Below, one piece after another: positions 52,999 through 61,720 of a stretch of DNA of 64,000 nt. The notes beneath the pieces were generated by a model that did no database searches, was not told the origin of the DNA, and saw nothing but the letters and a program-made list of their open reading frames with translations. Origin of the DNA: Rothia uropygialis (GTDB taxonomy: Bacteria; Actinomycetota; Actinomycetes; Actinomycetales; Micrococcaceae). The stretch's first letter is position 1; each line of letters begins with the position of its first letter. Position numbers and translations under genes: made by a program. The stretch spans positions 310,001 through 374,000 of the forward strand of contig NZ_NOIS01000004.1 in NCBI RefSeq assembly GCF_004137765.1, written 5' to 3'.

Positions 52999-54723
52999 TC
53001 AGCCCTGAAGTCGAGGCGTTCGGGGTGGAGCGGTCCGGCGAGGGCCGAGAGCATCGAAGGCAAGACCAATGCCCAGGAGATCGTTGTCCGAATACGCGCG
53101 CCCAGCGAATGTCAGCCCAACGGGCATCCCGGTATCCGGCATGGTCCCCATGGGGACGGTGACGCTCGGAATACCCAGGTGGCGCATGACCAGGTTTCCG
53201 TTGGCTACCCACACACCGTTGCGCCAGCCCAGGTCCGCGGATCCCGGATCCACATCCATATCTGCAGGGGCCACATCGGCCATGGCGGGGAACAGAACGG
53301 CGTCGAGGCCTCTCTCCTCCATCCAGTTCTCCAGGTCGACTCGGCGCGTTTCCTCGAGCCCCACGACCCCCTGCGCCAATTCGGGGATGTCCCGGAAGGA
53401 ATCAATGGGGTTTTCGCGAATGAATGCGGGGTATTCGGCAATGTCGTCGTCGAACCCGTCGTATCTGTCCGGCAGGGCACCCTCGGGCGGGGGAAAGATC
53501 GTCTCGCCATCGACGGCCGCGAGTTCGGAGATCGCTTCGTCCCCGTTGGCGCGGAGGAAGTCGTCCCATGCCCACGCGGAAAGATCCAGGATCTCGCGAT
53601 CCAGGTACTCAGGTTTGACCAGTCCACGCGTCCGAATTGTGGGCGCTCCGGGGCGGTCGCCCTCGTACCGGCTCACCACGGGGAAGTCCACCTCGACGAC
53701 GCGCGCCCCGGCTTCCTCCAGATCTGCTCTTGCCTGCTGCCACAGTTCGACGACGCTCGCCCGTGTCTCGATCCGACGGCCCGTCGAGCCCCCGATTCCC
53801 GGCGCTCGGGCGGTTCCCGCTTCGGGATCAGCATTGATGTACATCCGGGGAACGCCCAGGGTCAGGCCGTTCAGGCGGTCTTTCGCTTCGGTCGCGTTCC
53901 GTGCGGCCAGAGGCAGGTAGGAGTCCGGCCGCACGCTCGAGGATGTGGGGATGCCGGCCCAGTCCTGGGACCGCCAGAAATCGCCACGGGAATCGGGGTC
54001 GTCCGCGACGATGACGTCAAGGACCTCGACGAGATCCGAGGCGGTACGAGTATGCGGGACCACGACGTCCATCGTGGGCACAAGCGGCCAATTGCCTCGC
54101 ACTGAGATGACTCCGCGGGAAGGCGTATAGGCGAAAAGAGCATTGCATGAGGCGGGGGCCCGGCCGCTCGACCAGGTCTCCTCCCCTAGCCCGAAGGCCG
54201 CGAAACTGGCCGCGGTGGCGGTCCCCGAGCCGTTGGAGGACCCCGAGCCGAAAGCCGAGGTCAGCCACGCGGCGTTGTACGGGCTTTCGGCGCGACCGTA
54301 GACGCCGCGCTGCATTCCCCCGTTTGCCATCGGCGGCATATTGGTCAGGCCGATGCAGATGGCTCCCGCGGCACGGAGCCTCTCGATCGTGAAGGCGTCC
54401 TTCTGAGCGACCAAATCGACGAATGCGGGGCTCCCCGCCGCGGCGGTCAGACCCTTGACGAGATAGCTGTCCTTGGCCGTGTAGATGATTCCGTCGAGCG
54501 GCCCCAGGGCCTCTCCGCGAGCACGGCGTCGGTCGGAAGCCTGTGCTTCCGCTCTGGCTTCCGGGTTCCGCACGACGACGGCGTTCAGACCGGGCCCCGC
54601 GGAGTCATAGGCATCGATGCGGGCGAGATATTCGTCGAGAATCTGCTCACACGTGGCCTGTCCCGTCTCCATGGCCGCTCGAAGTTCGCGGATGCTGGCT
54701 TCTACGACGTCCACTCTTGTCAC
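52999..54723 (-). CDS. amidase-signature (AS) family amidase; possible N-carbamoylputrescine amidase analogue
   Basis: 574 residues, longer than simple AS enzymes (~470-500). The Ser-cisSer-Lys triad is visible: Lys in YTAKDSYLVKG near 85, the cis-Ser in GSGSSNGSGTATAA near 165 and the nucleophile in ETWSSGRAPASCNAL near 180. The GTG start overlaps the agmatine deiminase stop, so the two are coupled. N-carbamoylputrescine is the deiminase product and normally needs AguB, a nitrilase-family enzyme, which I do not see. This AS enzyme could fill the gap (inference); alternatively it acts on another amide. Confidence 0.85.
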   Translation of the reverse strand: MTRVDVVEASIRELRAAMETGQATCEQILDEYLARIDAYDSAGPGLNAVVVRNPEARAEAQASDRRRARGEALGPLDGIIYTAKDSYLVKGLTAAAGSPAFVDLVAQKDAFTIERLRAAGAICIGLTNMPPMANGGMQRGVYGRAESPYNAAWLTSAFGSGSSNGSGTATAASFAAFGLGEETWSSGRAPASCNALFAYTPSRGVISVRGNWPLVPTMDVVVPHTRTASDLVEVLDVIVADDPDSRGDFWRSQDWAGIPTSSSVRPDSYLPLAARNATEAKDRLNGLTLGVPRMYINADPEAGTARAPGIGGSTGRRIETRASVVELWQQARADLEEAGARVVEVDFPVVSRYEGDRPGAPTIRTRGLVKPEYLDREILDLSAWAWDDFLRANGDEAISELAAVDGETIFPPPEGALPDRYDGFDDDIAEYPAFIRENPIDSFRDIPELAQGVVGLEETRRVDLENWMEERGLDAVLFPAMADVAPADMDVDPGSADLGWRNGVWVANGNLVMRHLGIPSVTVPMGTMPDTGMPVGLTFAGRAYSDNDLLGIGLAFDALGPRRTAPPRTPRLQG

Positions 54724-55760
54724 GGCCGATCACCCGCCGCGGGCTGCTGTTGGGTGATGCAGTGGATTCCTCCGCCACGGGCGAAGATCGGCCGCGCTTC
54801 GACGGACACCACGTCTCTGCCGGGATAGGCCTCGGAGAGGATTTCACGTGCGCGCCCATCGGCGCGACCATCCCCGAAGGAGCACGCGATGACGGCCCCA
54901 TTGGCGACGTAATGGTTGATGTAACTCCAGTCCACGGGCCCGAAATCGTCGCTGATCCGGCTCGGCGCGGGAACGTTCACGATGTTCAGCGGGCGCCCTT
55001 CGGCGTCTCTCTGCCCTTCGAGCGAGCGGCGGATTTCCTGCGAGACGGCGTGATCCGGGTGCTCCGGATTTTCCTGAGAGTGCACGAGCACGGTTCCCGG
55101 GGAGGCAAAGCACGCGACGATATCCACGTGGCCGTTGGTTCCGAAGTCGTCATAATCCCTTGTCAGTCCCCGAGGAAGCCAGATGACCTTCCGTGCGCCC
55201 AGGGCCCGGGCGAATTCGGACTCGACGCGCTGTCGATCCGCGTACGGATTGCGGCGGGGGTCGAGCTGCACGGTTTCGGTCGCGAGGACAGTTCCCTGTC
55301 CGTCAGTGTGGATTCCCCCGCCCTCGTTGACCAGAACGGACGAGACGCGCTCGACGTCGGCGGTTTCCGCCGCGAATCGGGCCAGGCCAGCGGATTTCTC
55401 CCACTCAGCCCACTCATGGGCACCCCACCCGTTGAAGATCCAGTCGACCGCGCCGAGGCGTTGCGGGTCTTCGGCATCCTGGACAAAAGTCGGTCCGACG
55501 TCGCGCATCCAGAACTCGTCCACCGGCGCCTCGACGACGTCAATGTGGGCCCCCAGCATCCGCCGAGCGCGCTGAGTTTCGGAGGGGTCAGCGACCATTG
55601 TCACGGGTTCGAATTCGGCGATCGCCCGTGCGACCGCGGCCCAGGCTTCGTACCCTTCTTCCCGTTGGGTCTCCGAGGAACCGAGCGTTTCTCCGCTGCA
55701 CGGAAAGGCCATCCAGGTCCGCTCGTGGGGAGCCGTCTCGGCCGGCATGTTCCAGGCCAT
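54720..55760 (-). CDS. aguA: agmatine deiminase
   Basis: 346 residues, PPAD/agmatine deiminase family. Family signature: WMAFPCSGETLG near residue 15, EFWMRDVGPTFV near 90, GGIHTDGQGTVL near 160, GHVDIVACF with the His near 219, and the nucleophile Cys in GGGIHCITQQQP near 335. It hydrolyses agmatine to N-carbamoylputrescine and ammonia, the first step to putrescine. AGAAGGA precedes the ATG at 55760. It heads aguA - amidase - permease with an AACGAA-N5-TTCGTT site 77-93 bases upstream. Confidence 0.92.
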   Translation of the reverse strand: MAWNMPAETAPHERTWMAFPCSGETLGSSETQREEGYEAWAAVARAIAEFEPVTMVADPSETQRARRMLGAHIDVVEAPVDEFWMRDVGPTFVQDAEDPQRLGAVDWIFNGWGAHEWAEWEKSAGLARFAAETADVERVSSVLVNEGGGIHTDGQGTVLATETVQLDPRRNPYADRQRVESEFARALGARKVIWLPRGLTRDYDDFGTNGHVDIVACFASPGTVLVHSQENPEHPDHAVSQEIRRSLEGQRDAEGRPLNIVNVPAPSRISDDFGPVDWSYINHYVANGAVIACSFGDGRADGRAREILSEAYPGRDVVSVEARPIFARGGGIHCITQQQPAAGDRP

Positions 55761-55836
55761 GAGTCCTTCTCTTTTCTCTTCGCGCCACGTCCCAACGTGT
55801 ATCGACGGCCGGCGAAGGCATCTCGTGAGTCCATTT

Positions 55837-55853
55837 AACGAACATGGTTCGTT
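55837..55853. promoter_or_regulatory. operator: AACGAA-N5-TTCGTT upstream of agmatine deiminase
   Basis: AACGAA (55837-55842) and TTCGTT (55848-55853), separated by CATGG; the arms extend imperfectly on both sides. Half-sites and spacing are the same as in the site upstream of puo (50466-50488), which suggests one regulator (the TetR) controls both transcripts. It lies 77-93 bases before aguA. Confidence 0.65.
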
Positions 55854-55985
55854 TACGTTCTCAGCAAGAGTACATGTGATTTGGAATACTGTGAAGGCGA
55901 TCATGTTACGGCGCTGTAAAAGATGAGCGCCCAGAAGCGAGAATCCGAGACGGGCCTGCGGTCCGAGGAGCGAGCCCTCGGACAC

Positions 55986-56510
55986 TCAGGCGGAATCGAC
56001 GACAGACATCCGGATACCCTGGTCGCGACCGAAGAGGGCCTTCCCCAATAAACCGACCAGCTGCTGGACCTCTTTGGCATCCAACTGGCCGAGGGTCCGC
56101 TCCTGGGCACGAAGGACCTGCGCCCGCGCACCCTTGCGCACCGCATCCCCCTGCGCCGTGGCCCGAATGCGCCGAATGCGCCGGTCCCGGGCGTCGGGAA
56201 CGCGCTCCACCAGCCCCTCGCTCTCCAAACGGTCGACCAAAGCCACGATCTGACTGGGATCCAGCGTGAGCATCTCAGCCAATGCCTTCTGTGTTGGTGC
56301 TTCATTTTCCCCGGCGAGGCTGAGAACGCTGAACGATCTCGCGTTCAAGCCAAAGTCCTTCAGCTCGCGATTCGCATCGAGGGTGCCGATCGCGCCCAGC
56401 TTCTCCAGCAGAAATACTGCGTCGCCCGCGATTTCGGTGGATTCCAGGGGCGTCTGCCCTCCATGTCGGGGTTCACCGTCCGTTCGTTGCACATCACGTC
56501 GCTTGTTCAT
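55986..56510 (-). CDS. MarR-family regulator (PhdR/CouR-like)
   Basis: 174 residues from ATG 56510 (a TTG further up extends the frame by 13 codons but has no site). MarR core: LNARSFSVLSLAGENEAPTQKALAEMLTLDPSQIVALVDRLE, with the wing DRRIRRIRATAQG near 115. Divergent from an SDR-amidohydrolase-acyl-CoA cluster. In phenylpropanoid clusters of Corynebacterium (phdR) and Rhodococcus (couR) the regulator is a MarR repressor released by hydroxycinnamoyl-CoA; the same layout appears here. A half-site AACGAA near 56525 lies in the shared promoter region. Confidence 0.85.
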   Translation of the reverse strand: MNKRRDVQRTDGEPRHGGQTPLESTEIAGDAVFLLEKLGAIGTLDANRELKDFGLNARSFSVLSLAGENEAPTQKALAEMLTLDPSQIVALVDRLESEGLVERVPDARDRRIRRIRATAQGDAVRKGARAQVLRAQERTLGQLDAKEVQQLVGLLGKALFGRDQGIRMSVVDSA

Positions 56511-56602
56511 GAGGACATCATAGAACGAACCAATGATTGACTTTTTCAACTAATTGCGTTTAGGTGACTGCAGATGTCAGCCAAATCACATGAGGAGTGG
56601 AT

Positions 56603-57526
56603 ATGACGTTGCAGGACAAAGCCATCATCGTGACCGGAGCGGGAGCCGGGCTGGGCTTGGCCTACGCTCGTGAGATCGCACGCGAGGGGGCCAGCGTGGT
56701 CGTCAACGATGTGGACCAGAACGTTGCGGACACTGCTGTTTCCCGCATTCGGGAAGAGGGCGGGAAAGCCGTCGCGTGCGCCGTACCGGTGGGCACCACC
56801 GACGCCGCCAGGCTGTTGGTCGCTGCCTCACTCAAGGCCTTCGGCCGTCTGGACGGACTGGTGACCAACGCCGGAATACTCCGGGACAAATCTGTCCTCA
56901 AAATGAGCGACGACGACTTCGACTCCGTGATTCAAGTTCACCTGCGCGGAACGTTTACCTGCGTTCGAGAGACCTACCGACACTTCAAGGAAAACGGTGT
57001 CCAAGGTTCCATCGTCTGCATCGGCTCTCCAACCGGTCAGCGCGGCAACTTCGGCCAAACGAATTACGCCGCCGCCAAAGCAGGCATCATCGGCATGGTC
57101 CGAACCTGGGCCCTGGAAATGAAGAAAGCCGGCGTGCAGATCAATGCCGCAATACCTGTGGCCTCGACCGCCATGACCCGCACCGTCCCCTATTTCCAGA
57201 AAGCCATCGAGGCCGAGGATCGGCAGCGCCCGATGCCCGCGTTCTTCCGCCATGACCTAGGGTTCGGCACCGCGGAGGACGTCGCCGGCCTGGTGGCGTA
57301 CCTCGTCGGCGGGGATCTGGGCGAGACCGGCCAGGTACTAGGCATCGGCGGTGACCGGTTGCAGGTGTGGACGCACCCGCTGCCAGAGGCCACCGAGTAC
57401 CACGACGGCGGCTGGAATTACGACGATCTGGCCAAGGACCTTCCGACACTAGTCAGTGCACACCGCCAGCCCGTCGGCGAAGAGTTTCTGCCTTTGCCCG
57501 AAGACCTCCGACCCGAGGAGAGCTGA
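56603..57526 (+). CDS. short-chain dehydrogenase/reductase, 3-hydroxyacyl-CoA dehydrogenase candidate
   Basis: 307 residues; NAD motif VTGAGAGLGLAYAREIA, the NAG motif in VTNAGILRDKSVLKM, catalytic Ser in CIGSPTGQRG and Tyr/Lys in NYAAAKAGIIGMV. The extra C-terminal ~50 residues (GDRLQVWTHPLPEATE onward) recall the dehydrogenase domain of multifunctional-enzyme type SDRs. TGAGGAG precedes the ATG. First gene of a cluster with amidohydrolase, acyl-CoA dehydrogenase, CoA ligase and MaoC; it would oxidise the 3-hydroxyacyl-CoA. Confidence 0.85.
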   Translation: MTLQDKAIIVTGAGAGLGLAYAREIAREGASVVVNDVDQNVADTAVSRIREEGGKAVACAVPVGTTDAARLLVAASLKAFGRLDGLVTNAGILRDKSVLKMSDDDFDSVIQVHLRGTFTCVRETYRHFKENGVQGSIVCIGSPTGQRGNFGQTNYAAAKAGIIGMVRTWALEMKKAGVQINAAIPVASTAMTRTVPYFQKAIEAEDRQRPMPAFFRHDLGFGTAEDVAGLVAYLVGGDLGETGQVLGIGGDRLQVWTHPLPEATEYHDGGWNYDDLAKDLPTLVSAHRQPVGEEFLPLPEDLRPEES

Positions 57527-57528
57527 TC

Positions 57529-58440
57529 ATGTCTCGCTACGAATGCGCCGTGGACCCCGCACACGTCTCGGCCATCGACATCCATACCCATATCGAGGAA
57601 GACTCTCACGGACACCAGTCGATGCCACGGGAATTCATCGCTGCCTCGGAAAAGTACTTCAGGTCCGGGGACCGTACTCCGCGTCTGGAGACCATCGCCC
57701 GGAGGTACAGGGATTGGGGCATGGCGGCCGTGGTATTCACCGTTGATGCGGAAACCGCACTTCATCACGCCCCCATCAGCTCCGAAGAAATCGCTGAGCA
57801 GGCCGCGGACCACGCTGACGTTCTGATCCCCTTCGGCTCGGTGGACCCCCGCAAGGGTGAAGCAGCAATAGAGCGGGCCCGCACGCTCGTGCACGACCGC
57901 GGTGTCATGGGCTTCAAATTCCATCCCTCGCTCCAGGACTTCGATCCTTCGGATGAGAGCTTCTATCCTCTGTGGTCCGCGATCACGGAGCTCGGCGTCC
58001 CGGCGCTCTTCCATACAGGCCAGAACGGTATCGGCGCAGGCATGCGTGGGGGCGGCGGAGTCAAAGCGCGACTGTCCCATCCGATGTTGTTGGACGACGT
58101 CGCAGCGGATTTTCCCGATCTCGACGTGATCATGGCCCATCCGTCGGTTCCATGGCAGGAGGAAGCCAACTCAATTGCCACGCACAAGACCAATGTTCAT
58201 ATCGACCTGTCCGGCTGGTCGCCGAAGTATTTCCCGGAATCCCTCGTCCGGGCCACCAACCGATTCTTTCCGGACCGCGTACTTTTCGGCACCGACTACC
58301 CCCTTATCCAACCCGATGCTTGGCTCAAAGCCTTCGAGAAACGGGAATTCCGCGAGGACATCCGCGAGGACATCCTCAAGAACAATGCGGCTCGCCTTCT
58401 GGGATTGACGCCGCGCGAGAACCCCGGGCAGGAGGCTTGA
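57529..58440 (+). CDS. amidohydrolase family protein (ACMSD/CouO-PhdC-like)
   Basis: 303 residues, amidohydrolase-2 fold. Metal ligands: DIHTHIEED near residue 17, KFHPSLQDF near 127, FHTGQNG near 162 and the Asp in LFGTDYPL near 252; this is the ACMSD-type set with a final Asp. GAGGAG is upstream. In phenylpropanoid clusters the homologue cleaves the beta-ketoacyl-CoA side chain instead of a thiolase (from literature, CouO/PhdC). 2 bases after the SDR and 1 base before the acyl-CoA dehydrogenase. Confidence 0.8.
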   Translation: MSRYECAVDPAHVSAIDIHTHIEEDSHGHQSMPREFIAASEKYFRSGDRTPRLETIARRYRDWGMAAVVFTVDAETALHHAPISSEEIAEQAADHADVLIPFGSVDPRKGEAAIERARTLVHDRGVMGFKFHPSLQDFDPSDESFYPLWSAITELGVPALFHTGQNGIGAGMRGGGGVKARLSHPMLLDDVAADFPDLDVIMAHPSVPWQEEANSIATHKTNVHIDLSGWSPKYFPESLVRATNRFFPDRVLFGTDYPLIQPDAWLKAFEKREFREDIREDILKNNAARLLGLTPRENPGQEA

Positions 58441-58441
58441 G

Positions 58442-59647
58442 ATGTCAATGACCGCAGATCCGACTCGGACGCTTTTTCCGCTGTCCGACCCGCTGGGAGT
58501 CTCCGCCTCGCTGAACGATAGCGAACGCGGGCTCCTCCTGACCCTTCAGAAAACCCTCGAGCGCGATATCGCACCCCTTGTCAACGAGGCATGGGACCAG
58601 GCGCGCTTCCCACAGGACATCGTGCAACCGCTCGTGGACCTGGATCTGGTGGAACCGGCGGCCCTCGACGCCGACCCCCGCCCCCTGTTCCGCGGATTCC
58701 GATGCTTCACACTGGCGCGAACAGACGCCTCGGTGGCAACGTTCCACACGGCTCAAGCAGGTTTGTTCCGAACCGCTGTGCTCGAAGGCGGAGACAATCA
58801 GATGGTCACCGAATGGCGTCCCAAGATTGCTTCCTGGGAACGCTTCGGAGTCTTCTGCCTCACCGAGCCCGAGCACGGTTCCGACGTCGCAGGCGGATTG
58901 GCCACCTCCGCCCGGCGCGAGGGCGAGACCTGGCGACTCAACGGGACCAAACGGTGGATCGGCGCGGCCACTCAGGCCGATTGGCTGGCGGTCTTCGCCC
59001 GTGACGACGCCGATGGCCAGGTCAAGGGTTTCCTGGTTCCCAGCGATGCGCCCGGTGTCAGTATGGAGACCATCTCCGGAAAAAGCGCATTGCGCATCGT
59101 GCAGAATGCGGAAATCACGCTGGAGGACGTGTCGGTTCAGGAATCCTTGCGCCTGAAGAACGTCCGTTCCTTCAAAGACGTGGCGAGGATGCTGCGCCTG
59201 ATGCGTTCGGACGTCGCGTGGATCGCAGCCGGCGTTGCCGCAGGGGCGTTCGAGGCGGCACTGCGTTACGTGGACCGGCGCCGGCAGTTCGGGGTACCGC
59301 TAGGGTCCTTCCAGCTGGTCCAGGAGAAGCTCGCCCGGATGCAAGGCAACGTCGCACAAGCACTGTCACTGTGCGCTTCCTTGTCCGAGGCGCAGGAAAA
59401 CGGCACCTACCGAGACGAGCATTCGGCCCTCACCAAATCGACCGTGTGTCTGCGCATGCGCGAGACCGTTGCCCTGGCCCGAGAAGTCTGCGGCGGAAAC
59501 GGAATCACGTTGGAGGCCGACGTCGCCCGGTACTTTGCGGATGCCGAGGCCATTTACTCCTACGAAGGGACGCACGAGATCAACAGCCTGATCGTGGGGC
59601 GCGCGCTGACCGGCATCGGCTCGTTTCTGCCTCGCACCAACAAATAG
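58442..59647 (+). CDS. acyl-CoA dehydrogenase
   Basis: 401 residues. ACAD marks: FCLTEPEHGSDVAGGLATSA near 140 (FAD/substrate loop), RWIGAATQADWLAVFAR, RQFGVPLGSFQLVQEKLARM near 285, ARYFADAEAIYSYEGTHEINSLIVGRALTG near 375, with the catalytic Glu in YEGTHE as in the glutaryl-CoA dehydrogenase/IVD type. Introduces the first double bond in a CoA thioester, using FAD and ETF. In the phd cluster of Corynebacterium the dehydrogenase handles saturated 3-phenylpropanoyl-CoA. The ATG lies one base after the amidohydrolase stop. Confidence 0.88.
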   Translation: MSMTADPTRTLFPLSDPLGVSASLNDSERGLLLTLQKTLERDIAPLVNEAWDQARFPQDIVQPLVDLDLVEPAALDADPRPLFRGFRCFTLARTDASVATFHTAQAGLFRTAVLEGGDNQMVTEWRPKIASWERFGVFCLTEPEHGSDVAGGLATSARREGETWRLNGTKRWIGAATQADWLAVFARDDADGQVKGFLVPSDAPGVSMETISGKSALRIVQNAEITLEDVSVQESLRLKNVRSFKDVARMLRLMRSDVAWIAAGVAAGAFEAALRYVDRRRQFGVPLGSFQLVQEKLARMQGNVAQALSLCASLSEAQENGTYRDEHSALTKSTVCLRMRETVALAREVCGGNGITLEADVARYFADAEAIYSYEGTHEINSLIVGRALTGIGSFLPRTNK

Positions 59648-59678
59648 CATCACCGGTCTCCAGGACGAAGGAGTTCTC

Positions 59679-61184
59679 ATGACCACCATTGAATACGGAA
59701 TCGGAACGTACCCCGCGCGCCGCGCCAAGATCCGCGGGGAAGATACCGCCTTCAGCTTCGAGGGAACCGATACGACGTACGCGGAAGTCGCTGAGCGGGT
59801 CAACCGGCTGGCCAACGCTCTCAAGTCTCTCGGCATCGGCCCGGGCGACCGCGTCGCGTACGCCGGGTTCAACCACCCGGCACTGCTGGAAGTCTTCTTC
59901 GCGGCGACGCTGATCGACGCCGCATGTCTGCTGATCAACCCGCGGCTCGCGGCTCCCGAAGTCGAATACATCCTGCGCGATTGCACGCCCACGGTGGTCT
60001 TCTACGGCGAGGACCAGGCCCAGAGTGCGGACCAATTGCGCACGCCTCTGGGCCCGGACATCACGTGGTTCGGGGTAGACGAGGGTGAGTACGAGCCATT
60101 GGTCGCCAGCGGTGGGACCGACGACGCGGCCATTCCACTCGACGAGAACGATACGGCCCTGATCATGTACACCTCGGGGACCACCGGAAGACCCAAAGGA
60201 GTCATGCTCAGTCACCGGGCCCTGCTCTTCCAATATCTCAACGCGCTCATCGGGGAAGACTTTCGGCAGAACGACGTCAACCTCTCTGCAGCCCCGCTGT
60301 TCCACATCGCTGGTTTGAACATGCTGGCAGTCCCCACGTTCATGATGGGCGGACGGATTCTCATCCATCGACGGTTCAAAGCGGCCGATGCACTCAAAGC
60401 CCTCACGGAACACCGGGTGAACACGGCGTTCATGGTTCCGGCGATGCTCGATGCGCTGTCCCACGAAGAAGGGTTCGACGCAGCGGACTTGTCGATGCTG
60501 CGAAATCTCATGGTCGGTGGCGCTCCGTTGCCCGAACGCATGTTCCGCACGTGGGCGGCCAAGGGGATCTCCATCAGCCAAGGATTCGGGATGACCGAGA
60601 CGGCCCCTGGCGTGAGGATGCTCGATCCGCGAGACGGCATAGTCAAAGCCGGCACGGCGGGCAAAGAGCACTTCTTCACCGAGTCGCGCATCGTCGATCT
60701 GGACGGCAGGGATGTGGCATCCGGTGAGGCAGGGGAAATCTGGGCCCACGGCCCAAACCTCATGAGTGGTTATTGGGGAAAGCCGGAGGAAACCGCCTCG
60801 GTGCTGCAGGACGGCTGGTACCACACCGGCGACGTCGGAAGCGTAGACGACGAGGGCTATCTGCGCGTGCACGATCGCATGAAGGACATGTACATCTCCG
60901 GCGGAGAAAACGTATATCCGGCCGAGGTGGAGAACGCCCTGCTCAACATCCCGGCTGTCTCGGAAGCGGCCGTGATCGGCGTCGAGGACGAGCGATGGGG
61001 TGAATCCGGAGTGGCCTTCGTGGTTCTAGAATCCGCGGCAAGCCACACCGGGGACCAAATCCGCGAACGCTTGGCAAAGCGCCTGGCCAAGTACAAGATC
61101 CCCCGCGAAGTCCTGGTGGTCGGAGAGATGCCTCGGACCACCACGGGAAAGATCCAGAAGAACATTTTGCGCAAGACCTACTGA
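59679..61184 (+). CDS. AMP-dependent acyl-CoA synthetase (phenylpropanoid/hydroxycinnamate-CoA ligase candidate)
   Basis: 501 residues, ANL family. Core motif A3 is MYTSGTTGRPKGVMLSH near 165; GGAPLPERMF and QGFGMTETAPGV (A5) near 300, YHTGDVGSVDDEGYLRVHDRMKDMYISGGENVYPAEVE near 385-420, and the final catalytic Lys in TTGKIQKNILRKTY. Activates a carboxylic acid with ATP and joins it to CoA, the entry step of the cluster. 31 bases after the ACAD and 43 before MaoC. Confidence 0.88.
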   Translation: MTTIEYGIGTYPARRAKIRGEDTAFSFEGTDTTYAEVAERVNRLANALKSLGIGPGDRVAYAGFNHPALLEVFFAATLIDAACLLINPRLAAPEVEYILRDCTPTVVFYGEDQAQSADQLRTPLGPDITWFGVDEGEYEPLVASGGTDDAAIPLDENDTALIMYTSGTTGRPKGVMLSHRALLFQYLNALIGEDFRQNDVNLSAAPLFHIAGLNMLAVPTFMMGGRILIHRRFKAADALKALTEHRVNTAFMVPAMLDALSHEEGFDAADLSMLRNLMVGGAPLPERMFRTWAAKGISISQGFGMTETAPGVRMLDPRDGIVKAGTAGKEHFFTESRIVDLDGRDVASGEAGEIWAHGPNLMSGYWGKPEETASVLQDGWYHTGDVGSVDDEGYLRVHDRMKDMYISGGENVYPAEVENALLNIPAVSEAAVIGVEDERWGESGVAFVVLESAASHTGDQIRERLAKRLAKYKIPREVLVVGEMPRTTTGKIQKNILRKTY

Positions 61185-61227
61185 TCCCCACGGGATCACG
61201 ACAACAGCACAACCTCAGGAGACCACC

Positions 61228-61683
61228 ATGGCCATCGTTAACACCACTCTCGCCGAGCTCAAAGACCTCGTGGGGAAAGAACTCGGCCCCTGCAAGGCCC
61301 AGAGAATCACCCAGGAGCAGATCAATACGTTCGCGGATGCCACCGGTGACCACCAGTACATCCACGTCGACCCCGAGCGCGCCAAGAACGGCCCGTACGG
61401 GACGACGATCGCCCACGGATTCTTGACGCTGTCCCTCACCCTGCCGATGTTTGCCGAAATCCTCGACGTCACGGACGTTTCCACCAAGATCAACTACGGC
61501 TTGGAGAAGGTTCGTTTCCCTTCTCCCGTCAAAGTCGGAGACCAGGTCTCCATGACCTCGACTCTCGCGGAGGTCAAGGACATCGAGGGCGGGGTCCAGG
61601 TGGAGATCGACAACGCGGTGACGTCCGAGGGCGCGTCCAAACCGTCCGTCGTCGCCCGGTCCGTCTTGAGGTTCTACTCGTGA
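61228..61683 (+). CDS. MaoC-family enoyl-CoA hydratase
   Basis: 151 residues, single hot-dog domain of the R-hydratase type. FADATGDHQYIHVDPERA near residue 36 gives catalytic Asp and His; GTTIAHGFLTLSLTLPMF follows. Adds water across a trans-2-enoyl-CoA to give 3-hydroxyacyl-CoA, between the ACAD and SDR steps. Co-transcribed with the ligase; CTCAGGAGA precedes the ATG. Complements the lack of a crotonase-type hydratase in the cluster. Confidence 0.87.
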   Translation: MAIVNTTLAELKDLVGKELGPCKAQRITQEQINTFADATGDHQYIHVDPERAKNGPYGTTIAHGFLTLSLTLPMFAEILDVTDVSTKINYGLEKVRFPSPVKVGDQVSMTSTLAEVKDIEGGVQVEIDNAVTSEGASKPSVVARSVLRFYS

Positions 61684-61720
61684 TGCCACGGCGTCAGACA
61701 GCAGAGAGGCCAGATGAAAA

